A stretch of DNA of 64,000 nt, from assembly GCA_004123355.1 (NCBI GenBank), contig SCHM01000003.1, positions 434,001 to 498,000 on the forward strand, given 5' to 3'. Origin of the DNA: Amphirosellinia nigrospora (lineage: Eukaryota; Ascomycota; Sordariomycetes; Xylariales; Xylariaceae). The position numbers and the translations under genes are program-made. Positions 22,371 through 33,995 of this stretch are shown here, piece by piece (the first letter of the stretch is position 1; each line of letters starts with the position of its first letter). The notes beneath the pieces were generated by a model. The model saw nothing but the letters and a program-made list of their open reading frames with translations, did no database searches and was not told where the DNA came from.

Positions 22371-25232
22371 TTGGTAAACTACGACCTGTTCCTAGAACAG
22401 TACTTCGTGACTTCATCACGATTGCGCTTCAGTTACTCTTTCGACCAGGGAAGTCGAGAGAAATGAGTCAATCGTGCTCGTGGCCGATACCACAATCCCA
22501 AATCAAGTTTTACCAACGCTTGGCGTCTCTCGAAGTTCTCAAGCAACCAATTAATATTAAGGACGGACTTTATTACATCAGCCCGAATCTCACTCAGTCC
22601 TCTAGCTGTAGTAGGTATGACGCGTGCTTTAGGCGGTATTAGGCTGATGAAGACATCGCCATGGTTATCATCGTAAGGAGTTGGCGACCTCGTGATTGCG
22701 ATAGTTAGACTATGTGGACGCAACCCGGCTCTGGGGGTGGTGTGAAGGAGAGATGTCAGATCTAGACAAGGCTGTCCCGTTTGTCATGCTAGCATGACAC
22801 TGTAACGTAGTGAGCTGTCGAGCGACTCACCGAACGAGCCAGACCGCCCATGGGCGTGCCAAGCTGCGATTGCATAGATTGAACTCGTACAGGCAGGCAA
22901 GGTTGTTGCTTTAAGACGATGCTTGTGCTTCATGTCGCAACACGGCGCAGCACGTTCTACCTTCTGCGTTCTACTTTCTTATTACTTAATTTTTTCTTAG
23001 TATGTACACTCGAGCGTAATGAGGAATTTACCATCCTACGTTTGTGACACAACTAACTACTTGTTCGCTTTGCTCTTTACTGATTCTCATTATCTTGTGT
23101 AGCGTATTTTCGGAGTGAGCGTGTGCAACATTCAGCGTTACTTAGACGCTCAGCTTTTGATCAGTATTTTGAAGTGACATACTAATTCTGATACCAGTTT
23201 TGCCCAGCGCCTCGGCTACGCAGAACAGAACGCTAGAATATGCTTCCAATAACTTAGCGACATTCGTAAAGGCGGCTTAGGATTCATTAAAGGTTCACCC
23301 CAATCACGCGCATCTCATGGCGACATACGATGCTTGTAGAACTAGATACTCATCGCCAAGATGGCCAAGAGATCAAACTTACTAAGTATAACGCTCTGAC
23401 GAAAACCCGATGAGGCGACAGGGTATGCTGTCACGGTGCATACGGTATAAGTAAACTCATAGAATTGTAGGACTTCGTGTAATGGCTTCATTGTAGTTAG
23501 CTAGCTCCCGATGAGGCACCCATCTCGCGTTCGTGTCTCTCACATTGCACTTTACAATATCCCTTCATGCAAACTAACTGGGAAGTGATCTCATTCGTGC
23601 GCTTGCTTCACCGTCTGTCCTTAGATCCGAGCTTCCTCGGAGAAATACATGGCACGAACCTGATACTAGCAACAGCCGCTTGCTGTTTTGCTGCCAGTGA
23701 GGCGCAAAGTGCCCCGTTGTTAAAATGCCGTTTAAACTCCGGTCCCACTGAGCAATAAATCAAGTATGCAAGGGTTGCGGAGCCGAGCGGGATCTCTAGT
23801 TGGCGATGTATTCGTTTTCGTAGTACCGAGTAGTGCTCTTTCACGATAATGAATAGTATACCAGTACGGAGTAGAAGCACTCGTGGGCTCGCCGCTTGTC
23901 TACCTGGCTACGAAGTTGATATGTTTGGCTAGTTGGGTTGAGATATTCTCAAAAGTCTTGGCATTTCCCCGCCATCGGCTACTATTGTCGGCGCTATTGG
24001 GCAAACCGTTATAGCCGATCGAACGATACAGACGCCGGGTCTTCTAGTCTAGAGGCCAACACCGTAATCGAGTACAGATCGGATATTGACATATCTTGGA
24101 GACGACCTATCTGATCCCCTCTTTGTTATCGTAATGACCTCTTGGCAGAGTGAGGAGGGGACCCGGGAAGCTGGAACGTTGCGCCACAAGAAAAGGCGTG
24201 TGCACTAAAAGTCCTCATACCACTCACTATTGACATCGTGACACTTGAGGATCTTTGTTGGCGAGTGAGAGTAAAATTACAATCGTTGAAAATGCTTTCA
24301 AGCTCAGAGCAATTGACTGTCTCGCGAGGTGTACTTGTTTGAGCAAAAAGTTCCGAATTTGCCCAACACAGGTAATCCACCCAAGAAACCACCAAAAGGT
24401 CGGTCAAGTTACTGCTGACGGTGAGCATTACAATCTTTTCATGAAATCTAGCGGTGACCTACGATGAATCTTTGGTTCTACTAACTGTATGTATCCCGAG
24501 GCCGCCAAAACGTACGCTCTCCTGAGCCCTGACTCGTCGTTTCGTGGGTTCTAACTCGTATTGAGGAGATTGAAGGACAACGGCTCGGCCAAGCTGAGAT
24601 CAACGAACCCAATTTGGCTGACGAGAGCCACAAGTCGTAGGCCTCTCATTGGATCGAACTATGAGACCCAGCAACGCTTAAAAAGCCAACTATTTGTAAA
24701 TAGTCAGGGGTATCCGAAAGCCCTAGAAAGCCCCGACCAGTCCTGAACCTACACTAAGCCTTTTTCCTCAGCTAGCCTAGTTTGTCCCATCTCATTCGCC
24801 AAACGACGAAGCGACACAAGCAAGTAAGTAATACTGTAAATTCTTCACGTGAACTTTTATGTTGCTACCCCACCCTCAATTGCTCACCAAGATAGGTAAC
24901 TAGTACACATGTCATCGCAAAAAGTCTCAGCTCAGCGAGCCACTACTACTCAGTATGTGATGTTGAATACACAACACTTACATTATTCAAAGACACGGTG
25001 ACAACCCGGCGTCTGAAAGCCCATTAAGCTTATGTATATACCTAACTTGACCCCAATTCGGACATGAAATGCGAATCTAAGTCAAACTAGGAAGCAGCAC
25101 TGGTAAAGGGCTAGATGTATTTTTAACAACGGCGAAACGCTCTTCGTTGTCCGTTCTCCTTACAAAATACAGTAGATCTCTTCCTAACCCGGTTTAGCCC
25201 TATGTGCGAAACGCACCATGGTAGACCAGTAG

Positions 25233-25391
25233 ACCAGGTCGGATTCTCGGACGGCAAGTCTTGATTTCCACACGCCAAACCAGCCATACAACTCTAAGTT
25301 GATAATTATACATGCAAAAATATTATTACTAAAGCTATATATGATAGTTTGACTTGTGGAAATCAAAACTTGCCGTCCGAGAATCCGGCCT
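25233..25391. repeat. Foldback element with about 39-bp inverted arms
   Basis: The left arm (25233-25273) and the reverse complement of the right arm (25352-25391) share GGATTCTCGGACGGCAAG and then TTGATTTCCACA, with only about three differences, mostly C/T. The centre (about 80 bp) is AT-rich and non-coding. It could be a small MITE or a relic of terminal repeats. No clear target-site duplication is seen. Confidence 0.7.
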
Positions 25392-26140
25392 GATAATAGG
25401 CTTGCACAAACCTCGTGAGTTTAAGTAGAGGGGATTAAGACTGCATAAAGTTGGCCCAGTTTAAATGTTGCATTCGCCGCATTTGGACCAACATGTGTGC
25501 TGTAATAAAGCCTTCTTACGGTTGGTTTCATTAATAACTTGGGGCAATCGGTATACTACATCGAGATGACAGGATTGTGAACCGCCCATAGGGCTAATAA
25601 CCTGGCCACATACACTTATTCTCCGCGGGTATACTTGACGGTAAGAGTCCTATTGCAACTGGCCAATGTCCAGTCGACAGCAGAGAGACGGTAGGCTACT
25701 CTAGTGTAAGCCCACTCTTCGACCTGGGAAATGAACGACAACAACACAGCCCACGCAGGGTGTCTGGAGACAGACTGAACCTGGCAGGTCGCCACGACTA
25801 CCACCCTGGACGCAGGACCAGAATCGACCCACTAGCATCTGCAGTGATGGACCGCTAGAGAGATGCTAATTTTACTGTCACCGTCTCGGTCGGCTGGCTC
25901 TTCTCGATTAGGGAGCTAGATGCCTTGGCAAAGCTAGTCCCTCGTATCGTGTATCGTCGGCGGCCCTGGTCGTTTTCTGCTCTGGGCGAGGCGAGTTCCA
26001 CCTCCTGCAGCGGACCTGAGAAAAGAAGGCTACTGGGAAAACCGCCTGGGCCACAATGTGGAAATGCGGGATCGCGTGTTGGATCCTTTCTGGGCCGACG
26101 AGCCCCTAATTGTAATGCTAATCAGAATAAGCGTGAGCAT

Positions 26141-26150
26141 CATAAATACC
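26141..26150 (+). promoter_or_regulatory. TATA-like box of tyrosinase gene
   Basis: CATAAATACC lies about 115 bases upstream of the tyrosinase ATG, at a plausible spacing for a core promoter with a short leader. Confidence 0.3.
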
Positions 26151-26263
26151 AAGCCAGACGTCCCCGGGAGTTTGGTTCGTGTCCCGTTGGGTATTGATCG
26201 CTACGTCAATCGCCGCTCGCAATCACACAAGGCCGTCTAGCTGAAACTTCGACGTCGACCATC

Positions 26264-27974
26264 ATGAAGCTGTCCATCGCTCTGTGCGCGTCCGCTGTGA
26301 CTGCGGCCTCACTCCCACCCATCGAGGCGCGCGAGGAGGGTATCCCGCTTTCCGAATTTGGCAATGTGAACTCGGTTTCACCAGAGGAGGCCAAGGCCGG
26401 TCTGGATATGGGCTTCAGCCTCAACCAGCGCTCTACAGAAGGCTGGCCGCTCTCTCTGTTCGGTGAAGTTCACTCCGTTTCCAACGCCGATGCCGTGCAA
26501 TTAAAGGATCTGGGCGGAAACAACTTCAGCGTCCTCCCCATCTTTGGCCCTGGACACGAGTCCAGCTTGAAGGACTGGCTGGCGAGGGTTGGAAAGACAT
26601 GGCAAAAGGATTGGGCACAAGATATTGCTGATTTCAAAGAGGATTTCAAAGACGAAGTTCAACATTTCAAGCCCATGTTTAAGAACCGTGGACCTACGGA
26701 CACTATCACAAGCATCGACGACCTTTTCGCGGATTCTTTCAAGCCCGCATCCCTTGAGCCCAAATCCCTTGAGCCCAAACACATTCCGGCCGAGGACCTC
26801 ATCGAGAATGTCCTCGACGCCAGAGATACCGGCGACTGTGCCAACCCCGCCATCCGCTATGAGTGGGATAATTACGCGGATTCAGACAAGCAAGCCTTCG
26901 TCAGCGCCATCCAGTGCTTGATCAACAAGCCTCCATCTGGCAACTTCAGCCCCTCCAAGAATCGATACGAGGATTTGGTCCGCATTCACCAGAGCTATGC
27001 CCCCAACATCCACAGCCGAAGCACTAGCCAGCAGACGCACAAGTTCCTCCTGTGGCACCGCTACTATGTCTATGCCTTCGAGCAGATTCTTCGTGATGAG
27101 TGTGGTTTCAACAGGGCGATGCCTGTAAGTACTCTCCTGTCTCATTCAATCTCATGCGGCACCTCTTATCTCGAATCTGGCCTATAAGAGCCTATGAACA
27201 CGTTCGGCATTTTGTTTTGCTGTTTGTTTTTGAAGAGTAGCACGCTGACTGGTCTCAATAGTGGTGGGATGAGAAGAAATGGGCTGGCAAGTTTGCCCAG
27301 GCTACCATCTTCACCCCTCAATATTTCGGTACCCTACCTGGCCCGACCAACGGCTTTGGTACCTGCATTAACAATGGCGTAAGTTTGATTTGGATATAAA
27401 CATGCACCAAGTGTGTACGCGCCGAAGGTTGTACTAACGCTTTCACAGGCTTTCAATGGTCTCCAATCCAACCTGGGACCTGGCCAGACCGTCAACAACC
27501 CTCACTGTGTCCAGCGTGCTGTGAACGAGCAGATCACCGCCCAGACCGGCATTGACTCGTACAACACCTGCATGGCCCGTACAAGCTACCCGGATTTCCA
27601 CAGTTGCGTTGAGTTCACGTAAGTTGCATGTTCTTCCGCTTGCCCGTCAACTTGTTAACAAAAGTATCAGCTTCCACGCTCAGGGCCACAATGGTGTTGG
27701 TGCCACCATGGCGGACTCCATCGCCTCTCCTGGTGATCCGTCTTTCTTCATGCACCACCTGTACGTTGACTACGTCTTCCGCAAGTGGCAGATCAACGAC
27801 GTCTCGCGCCGCACCACCATCAGTGGCTGCGCCGCCAACGACGGCTGCCCTCCCCTGACCCTTGACACCATCATCTACATGGGCAACATCTGCGGCGCCA
27901 AGTGCCCCGATGCTCCCGTTCGCCAAATCCTGAACACCCTTCAGGGCCGCTTCTGCTACAGATACAACTATTAG
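26264..27974 (+). CDS. Secreted tyrosinase (type-3 copper oxidase)
   Basis: Copper enzyme that oxidises monophenols and o-diphenols to quinones, extracellular by its signal peptide (MKLSIALCASAVTAASLPP). Four exons: 26264-27124, 27262-27378, 27449-27618 and 27671-27974. They join in frame through GT-AG introns and give about 483 residues. Copper site A candidates lie in LVRIHQSYAPNIH (H242, H250) and THKFLLWHRYYVYAFEQ (H259, H265). Copper site B is in exon 4, FHAQGHNG and FFMHHLYVDYVFRKWQ. About 180 residues precede the catalytic domain, with a duplicated motif (GIPLSEFGNVNSVS and GWPLSLFGEVHSVS) and an amphipathic, charged segment. The protein stops soon after site B (GRFCYRYNY), so it lacks the C-terminal shielding domain of long fungal tyrosinases. 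No frame break. Possible roles are pigment formation or phenol detoxification; the substrate cannot be told. Confidence 0.92.
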
Positions 27975-28767
27975 AGATGGATACATTGGCATTTGCAGCT
28001 CGGCATTCGGATTCTGGGAAGATAAAAGGGACGAGTCAAGTAGAGGGTTACATCAAGCTCGCGCCCCAACGACGGATGTCGTGTTTTTCTTAGCTATAAT
28101 TCTTAATGATACCATTCTGTTTTGACCTTAAAGTTAGACTTCAACTTCAGATTCTGCTAGCACGAATTCATGTATATATCCTACCTTCTGATGGATCATA
28201 GTGGTATGAAAGAATGTATATTCAGTCGGCAAGGGTATCGGACGGATTACCCCAGTGATTCACAAGTACTCTTCATGAGATTGTGATGCGCGTCACAACG
28301 TTCTAGTTCTTTAGGCAAATGTCATTTGCAAAGTATGATTATAACTTGCACAGAGCGATCCATGAGTTGAACTATCACTGGCCTTTCAGCCGAAGATGGC
28401 CAATCTCCAATTGTTCATAAGCAAAGACCGACCGTCTTCGCCTAGTTATTTCCGGGGCGATTCGGAATCTACGTATCCAGCACTGGCAGTTCTCTTCATG
28501 ACGCAATATTAGCTACATGTTAGGAAATCTGGCAAAAACACTCCAGAACTCATTGCCGCGTCTCATCAGCCACTCCCCTCAATTGGCTCGCACGGGCTTG
28601 TTGGTGCGGAGAAAGGTGTGCGCGGCAACTTCTATCGGGTGGTTGATACGGACATATAAAAAGCCCAAGAACTGGACAGTACCTAGATGCAGCAGTGCTC
28701 CTACCTATTTCAATCCGTCTAGACGACTACGGGCGCTTAGGCTAAGAAACCCTCTCATCCGTCCACC
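27975..28767. other. Spacer between tyrosinase and NmrA-like gene
   Basis: AT-richer sequence with the tyrosinase 3' flank. No gene is seen. Confidence 0.45.
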
Positions 28768-29805
28768 ATGGGTAGCCCAATTAAGAACGTTGTAGTAGTT
28801 GGGGTAAGGTGACATTTCTATCGTCCTGCTCGGCGGTTATGTTAACGGGGGGTCAGGGGTCAGGCAATATTGGCCGAGCCGCCGTTCACGAGCTCATCGA
28901 TGCTGGATTCGCGGTGACGGTTCTGACGCGCGAGGGCTCGACGTCGAGGTTGCCTGCCGGGGTGGTGTCGAAGGCGGTTGATTACTCGTCCGTCGAATCC
29001 TTGACGTCGGCTCTCCAAAGTCAAGATGCGCTTGTTTCTACCATCGCCACAGTCGCCGTCGCGGGCCAGAAGCCACTCGTCGACGCCGCCGTCGCAGTAG
29101 GCGTGCGGCGCATCATCCCCTCGGAATTCGGCATCAACACGAGATTCTTGGGCAAGGAGCCGATCGGGACAATTCTTCAGGGCAAGATCCAGACGCTGAA
29201 CTACATTCATGAGAAATCGAAGCAAAACCCGTCGTTCACTTGGACGGGTATTTCAACTGGGTTGTTCTTTGACTGGGTGAGGATCGAACCTATTCTTCTC
29301 GCCATGAATAAATAGTATCTAGATAAAAACACTCTACTAACTGACCTGTCTCCTGGAACCAGGGTCTTGAGTACGGATCTATTGGCCTTGATAAAGCTAC
29401 CAAGACAGCCACTATCTACGACTCGGGGAACGAGCCGTATCAGGCCAGTAACCTACCTCACATCGGCAAAGCCATCGCCGCCGTGCTGAAGAATCCGGAA
29501 CGGACAGCCAACCGCTACATCTCTATCGCCTCGTTCAACCCGACGCAAAACCAAGTCCTTGACATTGCCGAGAAGCTCACCGGGGCGAAGTGGACTGTCA
29601 ACCACGTCCCCGCGTCGGAGCAGCATCAGATCGGTGTCGAGAAGCTTAGCAAGGGGACTACAGCGCGTTTTCTAACTTCTTGCGTAAGCGTGTCTTCGGG
29701 GACGGCGCTGGCTTGGCTGTCGAGGGCCCGGACAACGCCCTCGACTTACTGGGACTCGAGGGCGAGGATCTTGAAGGGTCGCTCCGGAAATGGCTTGCGG
29801 GATAA
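28768..29805 (+). CDS. NmrA-like / isoflavone-reductase-like NAD(P)-binding protein
   Basis: Atypical short-chain dehydrogenase of about 299 residues, cytosolic by lack of a signal. The N-terminus MGSPIKNVVVVGGSGNIGRA contains the GGxGxxG nucleotide-binding motif, formed across intron 28804-28856. Exon 2 (28857-29276) carries VTVLTRE, DALVSTIA, VRRIIPSEFGIN and TWTGISTGLFFDW. Intron 29277-29362 leads to exon 3 with KTATIYDSGNEPYQ, GKAIAAVLKNPERTANRYI and LDIAEKLTGAKW. At the GGGG run 29653-29656 one base appears to be missing; restoring the frame gives the expected C-terminal helices, ending RKWLAG at TAA 29805. Members include phenylcoumaran-benzylic-ether-reductase-like enzymes and regulatory NmrA proteins; which one this is cannot be told. 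Confidence 0.87.
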
Positions 29806-30060
29806 ACTATCTAATTACCGCGCAAGACTGGGGGTTGGTACGGTTTCACGAATGAGCAGGTAAATAAACAAGCAGGCTCTTTTTTTATTCGATCACATAT
29901 TGATTGATGTTACATCTCTCGTATTTACAAGGTCGGAAATATGTAAACTAAATAACCCATGATCGACTGACTAATCGCCGTGTGTGTGGGCGCCACAAGA
30001 GCCAACATGTTGCTGATTTTATGCTAACCATTTAGTTCCATCTCAACCATGCAGTGTCCT

Positions 30061-31254
30061 TTATGCGGCTAGTGAAGGGACGGTCCAAGTCGCCCACTCG
30101 GCGACGTCGACGGTGGCGCTGCTCTTCTCGACGGCAGGAGGGGCGGTGGCGCCCTTGAGCAGGAAGTAGTCGATGTACGAGGTGAGGTCGGCTTGCTGCG
30201 ATGAGGGGAACTGGCAGTGCTGATGGCCGCCAACGAGCGAGAAGCCCATATTGTTGGGGACGCCGGCACCCTTGTAGATGAGGCGGCCGGCCTTCATGCA
30301 GCCGGTCGTGGACACGGGGCCGAGCCAGTCGATGTCGTTCTCGGCGATGAACAGACCACGGGGCGCCACGAGGGCGGCCAGCATGTGGTGGTCGACGGGC
30401 ATGGTCGGGACGGCTCGCACGTACGTGTTGAGTCGCGAGCTGAACCACACGTTCTCGCCGACGATCTGGTGCGCCGTCTGGATGTTCTTGCCCTTGCCCT
30501 CTTCCGAGTCTGAGATACGCCAGCAGGCGGCGCCACCAGAGCCCGACTCTTGCGGCAGCGTCAGCGCGATACGCTGGACGAGGGCGCCGACGATGAAGGC
30601 GCCCTTGCCGTTACGCGAGCAGCCGGTCGTGCCCAACCGTGTCGTGTCGATGCCCGTCTTGTCGGACCCCAGCTGCTCCAGCCCGTCGATGAGTCGGTCG
30701 ACGCCCCAGGCCCAGGCCGTCAGCGCACCGGCCGAGTGCGTGTTGCCGAAGAGCGTGTAGAAGGCGCCCGCGCCGCGCGAATTCGACTGGCCTGCCCATG
30801 CGTCGTTGCTGAAGTTGATGGTGCCGACGGTCCCGGGGATGGGGATCGACGCGCCACCGATGGAGATGATGGCCGGGCCCGGCGACGCGCCGCTGCCCTT
30901 TCGGATGCTGGTGCTGATCGTGGCCGTCTTAGTGCCGACCGTCACCTTGACTGACACGGTGGTGCCGCTGAGCGTGGCCTCGACCTTGTCCGGCGGCGGC
31001 GGGTAGTCGCCGAGCTCGTACTGCTGCAGCATCTTGCTGATCTCGGCCTGGCGGCACTTCCAGTCGGCCTGGGAGGCGACCTTGATACCGTCTGAGGAGG
31101 TGAAGGGGTCGGGGAGCTTGGCCTCATTCACCGTCGGGTAGCTGTCCTTGACGCTGCAAGCGGAGCCGTTCTGTCGCTCGTAGATCTCGCCCATGTAGGG
31201 GAGGGCCCATGCTGAGGTGCCCAACAGGACGGCGCTGGTCAGGAGGCGGACCAT
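30061..31254 (-). CDS. 4-O-methyl-glucuronoyl methylesterase, family CE15
   Basis: Secreted esterase that cleaves the ester bond between lignin alcohols and 4-O-methyl-glucuronic acid of xylan. Single exon, 397 residues, uninterrupted. The signal peptide is MVRLLTSAVLLGTSAWA. The family signature GCSRNGKGAF contains the nucleophile Ser213; the acid Glu236 is in LPQESGSGG and His346 in GGHQHCQFP. This triad matches the order and spacing known for fungal CE15 enzymes. There is no CBM1 or linker, so it is a catalytic domain alone. Cys positions (33, 67, 212, 244, 319, 347) suit the conserved disulphides. It lies head to head with the AA9 gene, 1.4 kb away. The family call is very secure. Confidence 0.96.
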   Translation of the reverse strand: MVRLLTSAVLLGTSAWALPYMGEIYERQNGSACSVKDSYPTVNEAKLPDPFTSSDGIKVASQADWKCRQAEISKMLQQYELGDYPPPPDKVEATLSGTTVSVKVTVGTKTATISTSIRKGSGASPGPAIISIGGASIPIPGTVGTINFSNDAWAGQSNSRGAGAFYTLFGNTHSAGALTAWAWGVDRLIDGLEQLGSDKTGIDTTRLGTTGCSRNGKGAFIVGALVQRIALTLPQESGSGGAACWRISDSEEGKGKNIQTAHQIVGENVWFSSRLNTYVRAVPTMPVDHHMLAALVAPRGLFIAENDIDWLGPVSTTGCMKAGRLIYKGAGVPNNMGFSLVGGHQHCQFPSSQQADLTSYIDYFLLKGATAPPAVEKSSATVDVAEWATWTVPSLAA

Positions 31255-32655
31255 TGTGGAAAGACTGTCGATGCTGACCGTGTTATGTCAAGCTTGTTGA
31301 ACCGAGGAGGATGATTCAGAGGTGACCAAGCGAGGCAGATCAGGGGCGGAAAATTCCCCATACGAATACTTATATGTGAGTGTGCCCCCAGCGCCAGCGC
31401 CACTTCACCCGACGGGCTTTTGCCTGTTGTTGTGTACGCAGGCTGCCATGATACACCCGTACGTCTATACTTTCCCCAGATTACTTGCCTCCTCGGGTCC
31501 TCGCCGTGGAGAGGACTAGACCTGCGTGGCACGATTCAAGCACACGTGGGCATTCAGGCACGAGCGTTATTCCCATAGTTCCACATCCTATCATCTGGTC
31601 GTTACGTTCCCGAGGTGGATAGTTTCAAGCCAGACGAATCATCGAGGTGTGCTTGGCAATTTGGTAACGGGTCTGGAGAGCCTTGTTTTATCCAGTTAGC
31701 ATAAGTTTTCGGAGATGGGATTAATATGGCTGAGCCCCCCCTATTTTGCCGGTTGCGGATCACGGAACTTTGACCCTTGGGGACCCGTTTATTAAACACC
31801 GCCTCGCAGCGTCGTACTGCTGGTTATATTCGAGCAAAGCCTCCAAGACTTACGCGCGCGGGGGTCCAATCGATAGCCGCCTCGCCGCTCATCGTGTATA
31901 GGCGTACTTGGGTTCATGCCTGATCATGGTTTCATTGTCTCATCTGTTATAGCTGAGTGAAATGTTTCGGGCGCTGCTTGTCCGTAACTCTTATACGTCT
32001 TCCCTTAATCCGGTATAATATCACGAACACTTCTCTACTTGTTTCTTTTCTCTATACATATATTTCATAAAGACTCTACTAGAAGGGCGAACCGTTACCA
32101 TTTTTAGAAGCCCGAACTGCAAAATTAGCTTATCAGTTGTATACTATAGACGTAGTCAACTGAATAATTATACCTTCTTAACCAGATAAACGATGCCCAA
32201 ATACTACCAGCGATCGCATTGCTACCCAGGCGGCTCCGTAGAAGTACATATTTTCCTGCTCTATTGGTGTGAGGCTAGAGTAAATAGCCGGCGACTAGGA
32301 AGAATCGCTAGTCTAAATCCATGCCATCGACACTCCGAGTTACCACTTGAGGATAAATTATAATAATAGCATCACCTCTCACAGACTACCCATACCGTAC
32401 ATCGCCACGCTCGTTGACCCTACAAAGATATATTGCATGTTGCCTAAAATGTAATGGCTCACGACATAATAAGTAGTGTATATACATGGTTTGCTCCAAC
32501 AGCCAAGAGGCATCGGTACTTGGCGTGCTGTAATTACACTCATACCAGTTCTAGTGATGGTGTCTGGTTATACCTAGACCTCGCTTCGAGAACTTCGCAA
32601 CTATAGCGTCTACGTGACGGTGAAGCGAGGCAAACCATTGCCAAGATTCAACGCC
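31255..32655. promoter_or_regulatory. Divergent spacer CE15 / AA9
   Basis: The 1.4 kb must hold the promoters of both secreted enzymes. It is AT-rich in its right half. No gene and no individually convincing regulator site is claimed. Confidence 0.4.
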
Positions 32656-33691
32656 ATGTCTCTCTTGTTATCGTTAGCATCACTCCTGTTATTTGTGAAC
32701 CGTGTCGTCGGTCACGGCGGCTTAGCAAACTACACAGTCGGTGAGACATGGTATAGAGGGTCGGTATATCCATTGCTTCTTTTGTTCCCCTTTCTCCACT
32801 TCACGTTCATCTACAAGCGATATGCTGACACGAGCTACGAGCACAGCTATGACCCGGATCAGTCGCTCGAGTCCCAGGAGGGACAGCCGTGGATGACACA
32901 GCGGATATGGGCCTCGAACGAGCCCATCGGTTTCGTGAATGACACGGCCATAGCGTGCAACAGCCCGGGCACCGCCCCGCCGTCGTATATTCCCATCGTC
33001 GCCGGTGAAAACCTCACGGCCGTCTATTGGTGGTGGCTACACCCTGTCGGGCCCATGAGCGTCTGGCTCGCTGCGTGCGGCGAGTCGTGCGAGGATGTTG
33101 ATGTGAATCAGCTCGACTTCTTCAAGATATGGGAGGCTGGTCGTAAGTCCTCGCTCTGCTTACCTTCGGCCTACTTTCTTGTAATGGAGAGGGAGAATCA
33201 CTAACGCCGTGTGATAAAAGTGCTGGAAGGGGGCTAGAAAGCGGCCGATGGTATCAGTCGACATTCCAAAACTGGGACGGTAGCCCAGATCTCTGGCCCG
33301 CCACCATTCCCGCCACACTCAAGCCTGGATTGTATGTCGTAAGGCATGAGATCCTCAGTATCCATGTCGCCAAGAGACCGCAGTTCTATCCCGAGTGTGC
33401 ACATCTCAACATTAGTGGCACTGGGACGGCTTTGCCCCCGCAGAGATATTTGGCTAGATTCCCTGGAGCTTATGCCGAGGATGGTATGATTGTTCATTCC
33501 CCTCCCCATGTGAAATAATTTTATGAGATTAATAGGAATCAGATCCGTCTATTTTTATTGATATTTATGCGGATGATATGAAGGATATCACGGTACGTTT
33601 ATACGTCCGTAGTCGAGTACTAATGCCACGATTGACTAATTCATTTGCATAGAACTACACCGTTGCTGGACCTCCAGTGTGGGATGGGTAA
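32656..33691 (+). CDS. AA9 lytic polysaccharide monooxygenase
   Basis: Secreted copper enzyme that cleaves cellulose or related glucans by oxidation. The signal peptide (MSLLLSLASLLLFVNRVVG) ends just before His-Gly-Gly, giving the N-terminal His of the copper histidine brace. Other site residues are the His in WWWLHPVGPMSVWLAACG and the Tyr in RPQFYPECAHLNISGTG. WYRGYDPDQS is formed across intron 1. Exons: 32656-32759, 32847-33142, 33221-33483, 33543-33592 and 33653-33691. All junctions are in phase, but one G seems missing from the run at 33229-33233 (LLEGG to LESGRWYQ). The product is about 250 residues and ends VAGPPVWDG with no cellulose-binding module. ATG 32656 was chosen because it begins the signal peptide. 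Confidence 0.93.
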
Positions 33692-33995
33692 GAACAGTCC
33701 TCGCTTTCATAGAAATATATACCTAATGGGAGCAGATGACACATGATGGGTATAGTGCTGATGATCTCTCAGGTTTTCGAACAAATACTGCTTGGACTGT
33801 TAATAGAGCCTGGCACGGAGATCGTATGACGGCCCACCCGAAATATTTTTGAAGTCGGAAGCAAACCGGAGTCTCCTGTATGCATGTTGACCATGATTAA
33901 TTTACAGTTGCAGAAAGATTCCTCGTTCGAGAACGTAAAATGTACACATGAGGTAATACAGTAGTAAGATGGTATTTACAGTGATGAGAAAAGAA
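33692..33995. other. Short convergent spacer AA9 / ABC transporter
   Basis: Contains the 3' flanks only. Confidence 0.5.

Larger units (their letters stand above)
22371..26263. other. Gene-poor spacer, 3.9 kb, with a foldback element
   Basis: No frame shows family similarity. A pair of inverted arms lies at 25233-25273 and 25352-25391. The last 150 bases are likely the tyrosinase promoter, with a CATAAATA word at about 26141. Confidence 0.5.

Noticed and set aside
22371-26263. Intact transposon in the gene-poor stretch
   Set aside because: No transposase, reverse transcriptase or integrase motif is readable on either strand; only the small foldback element was seen.
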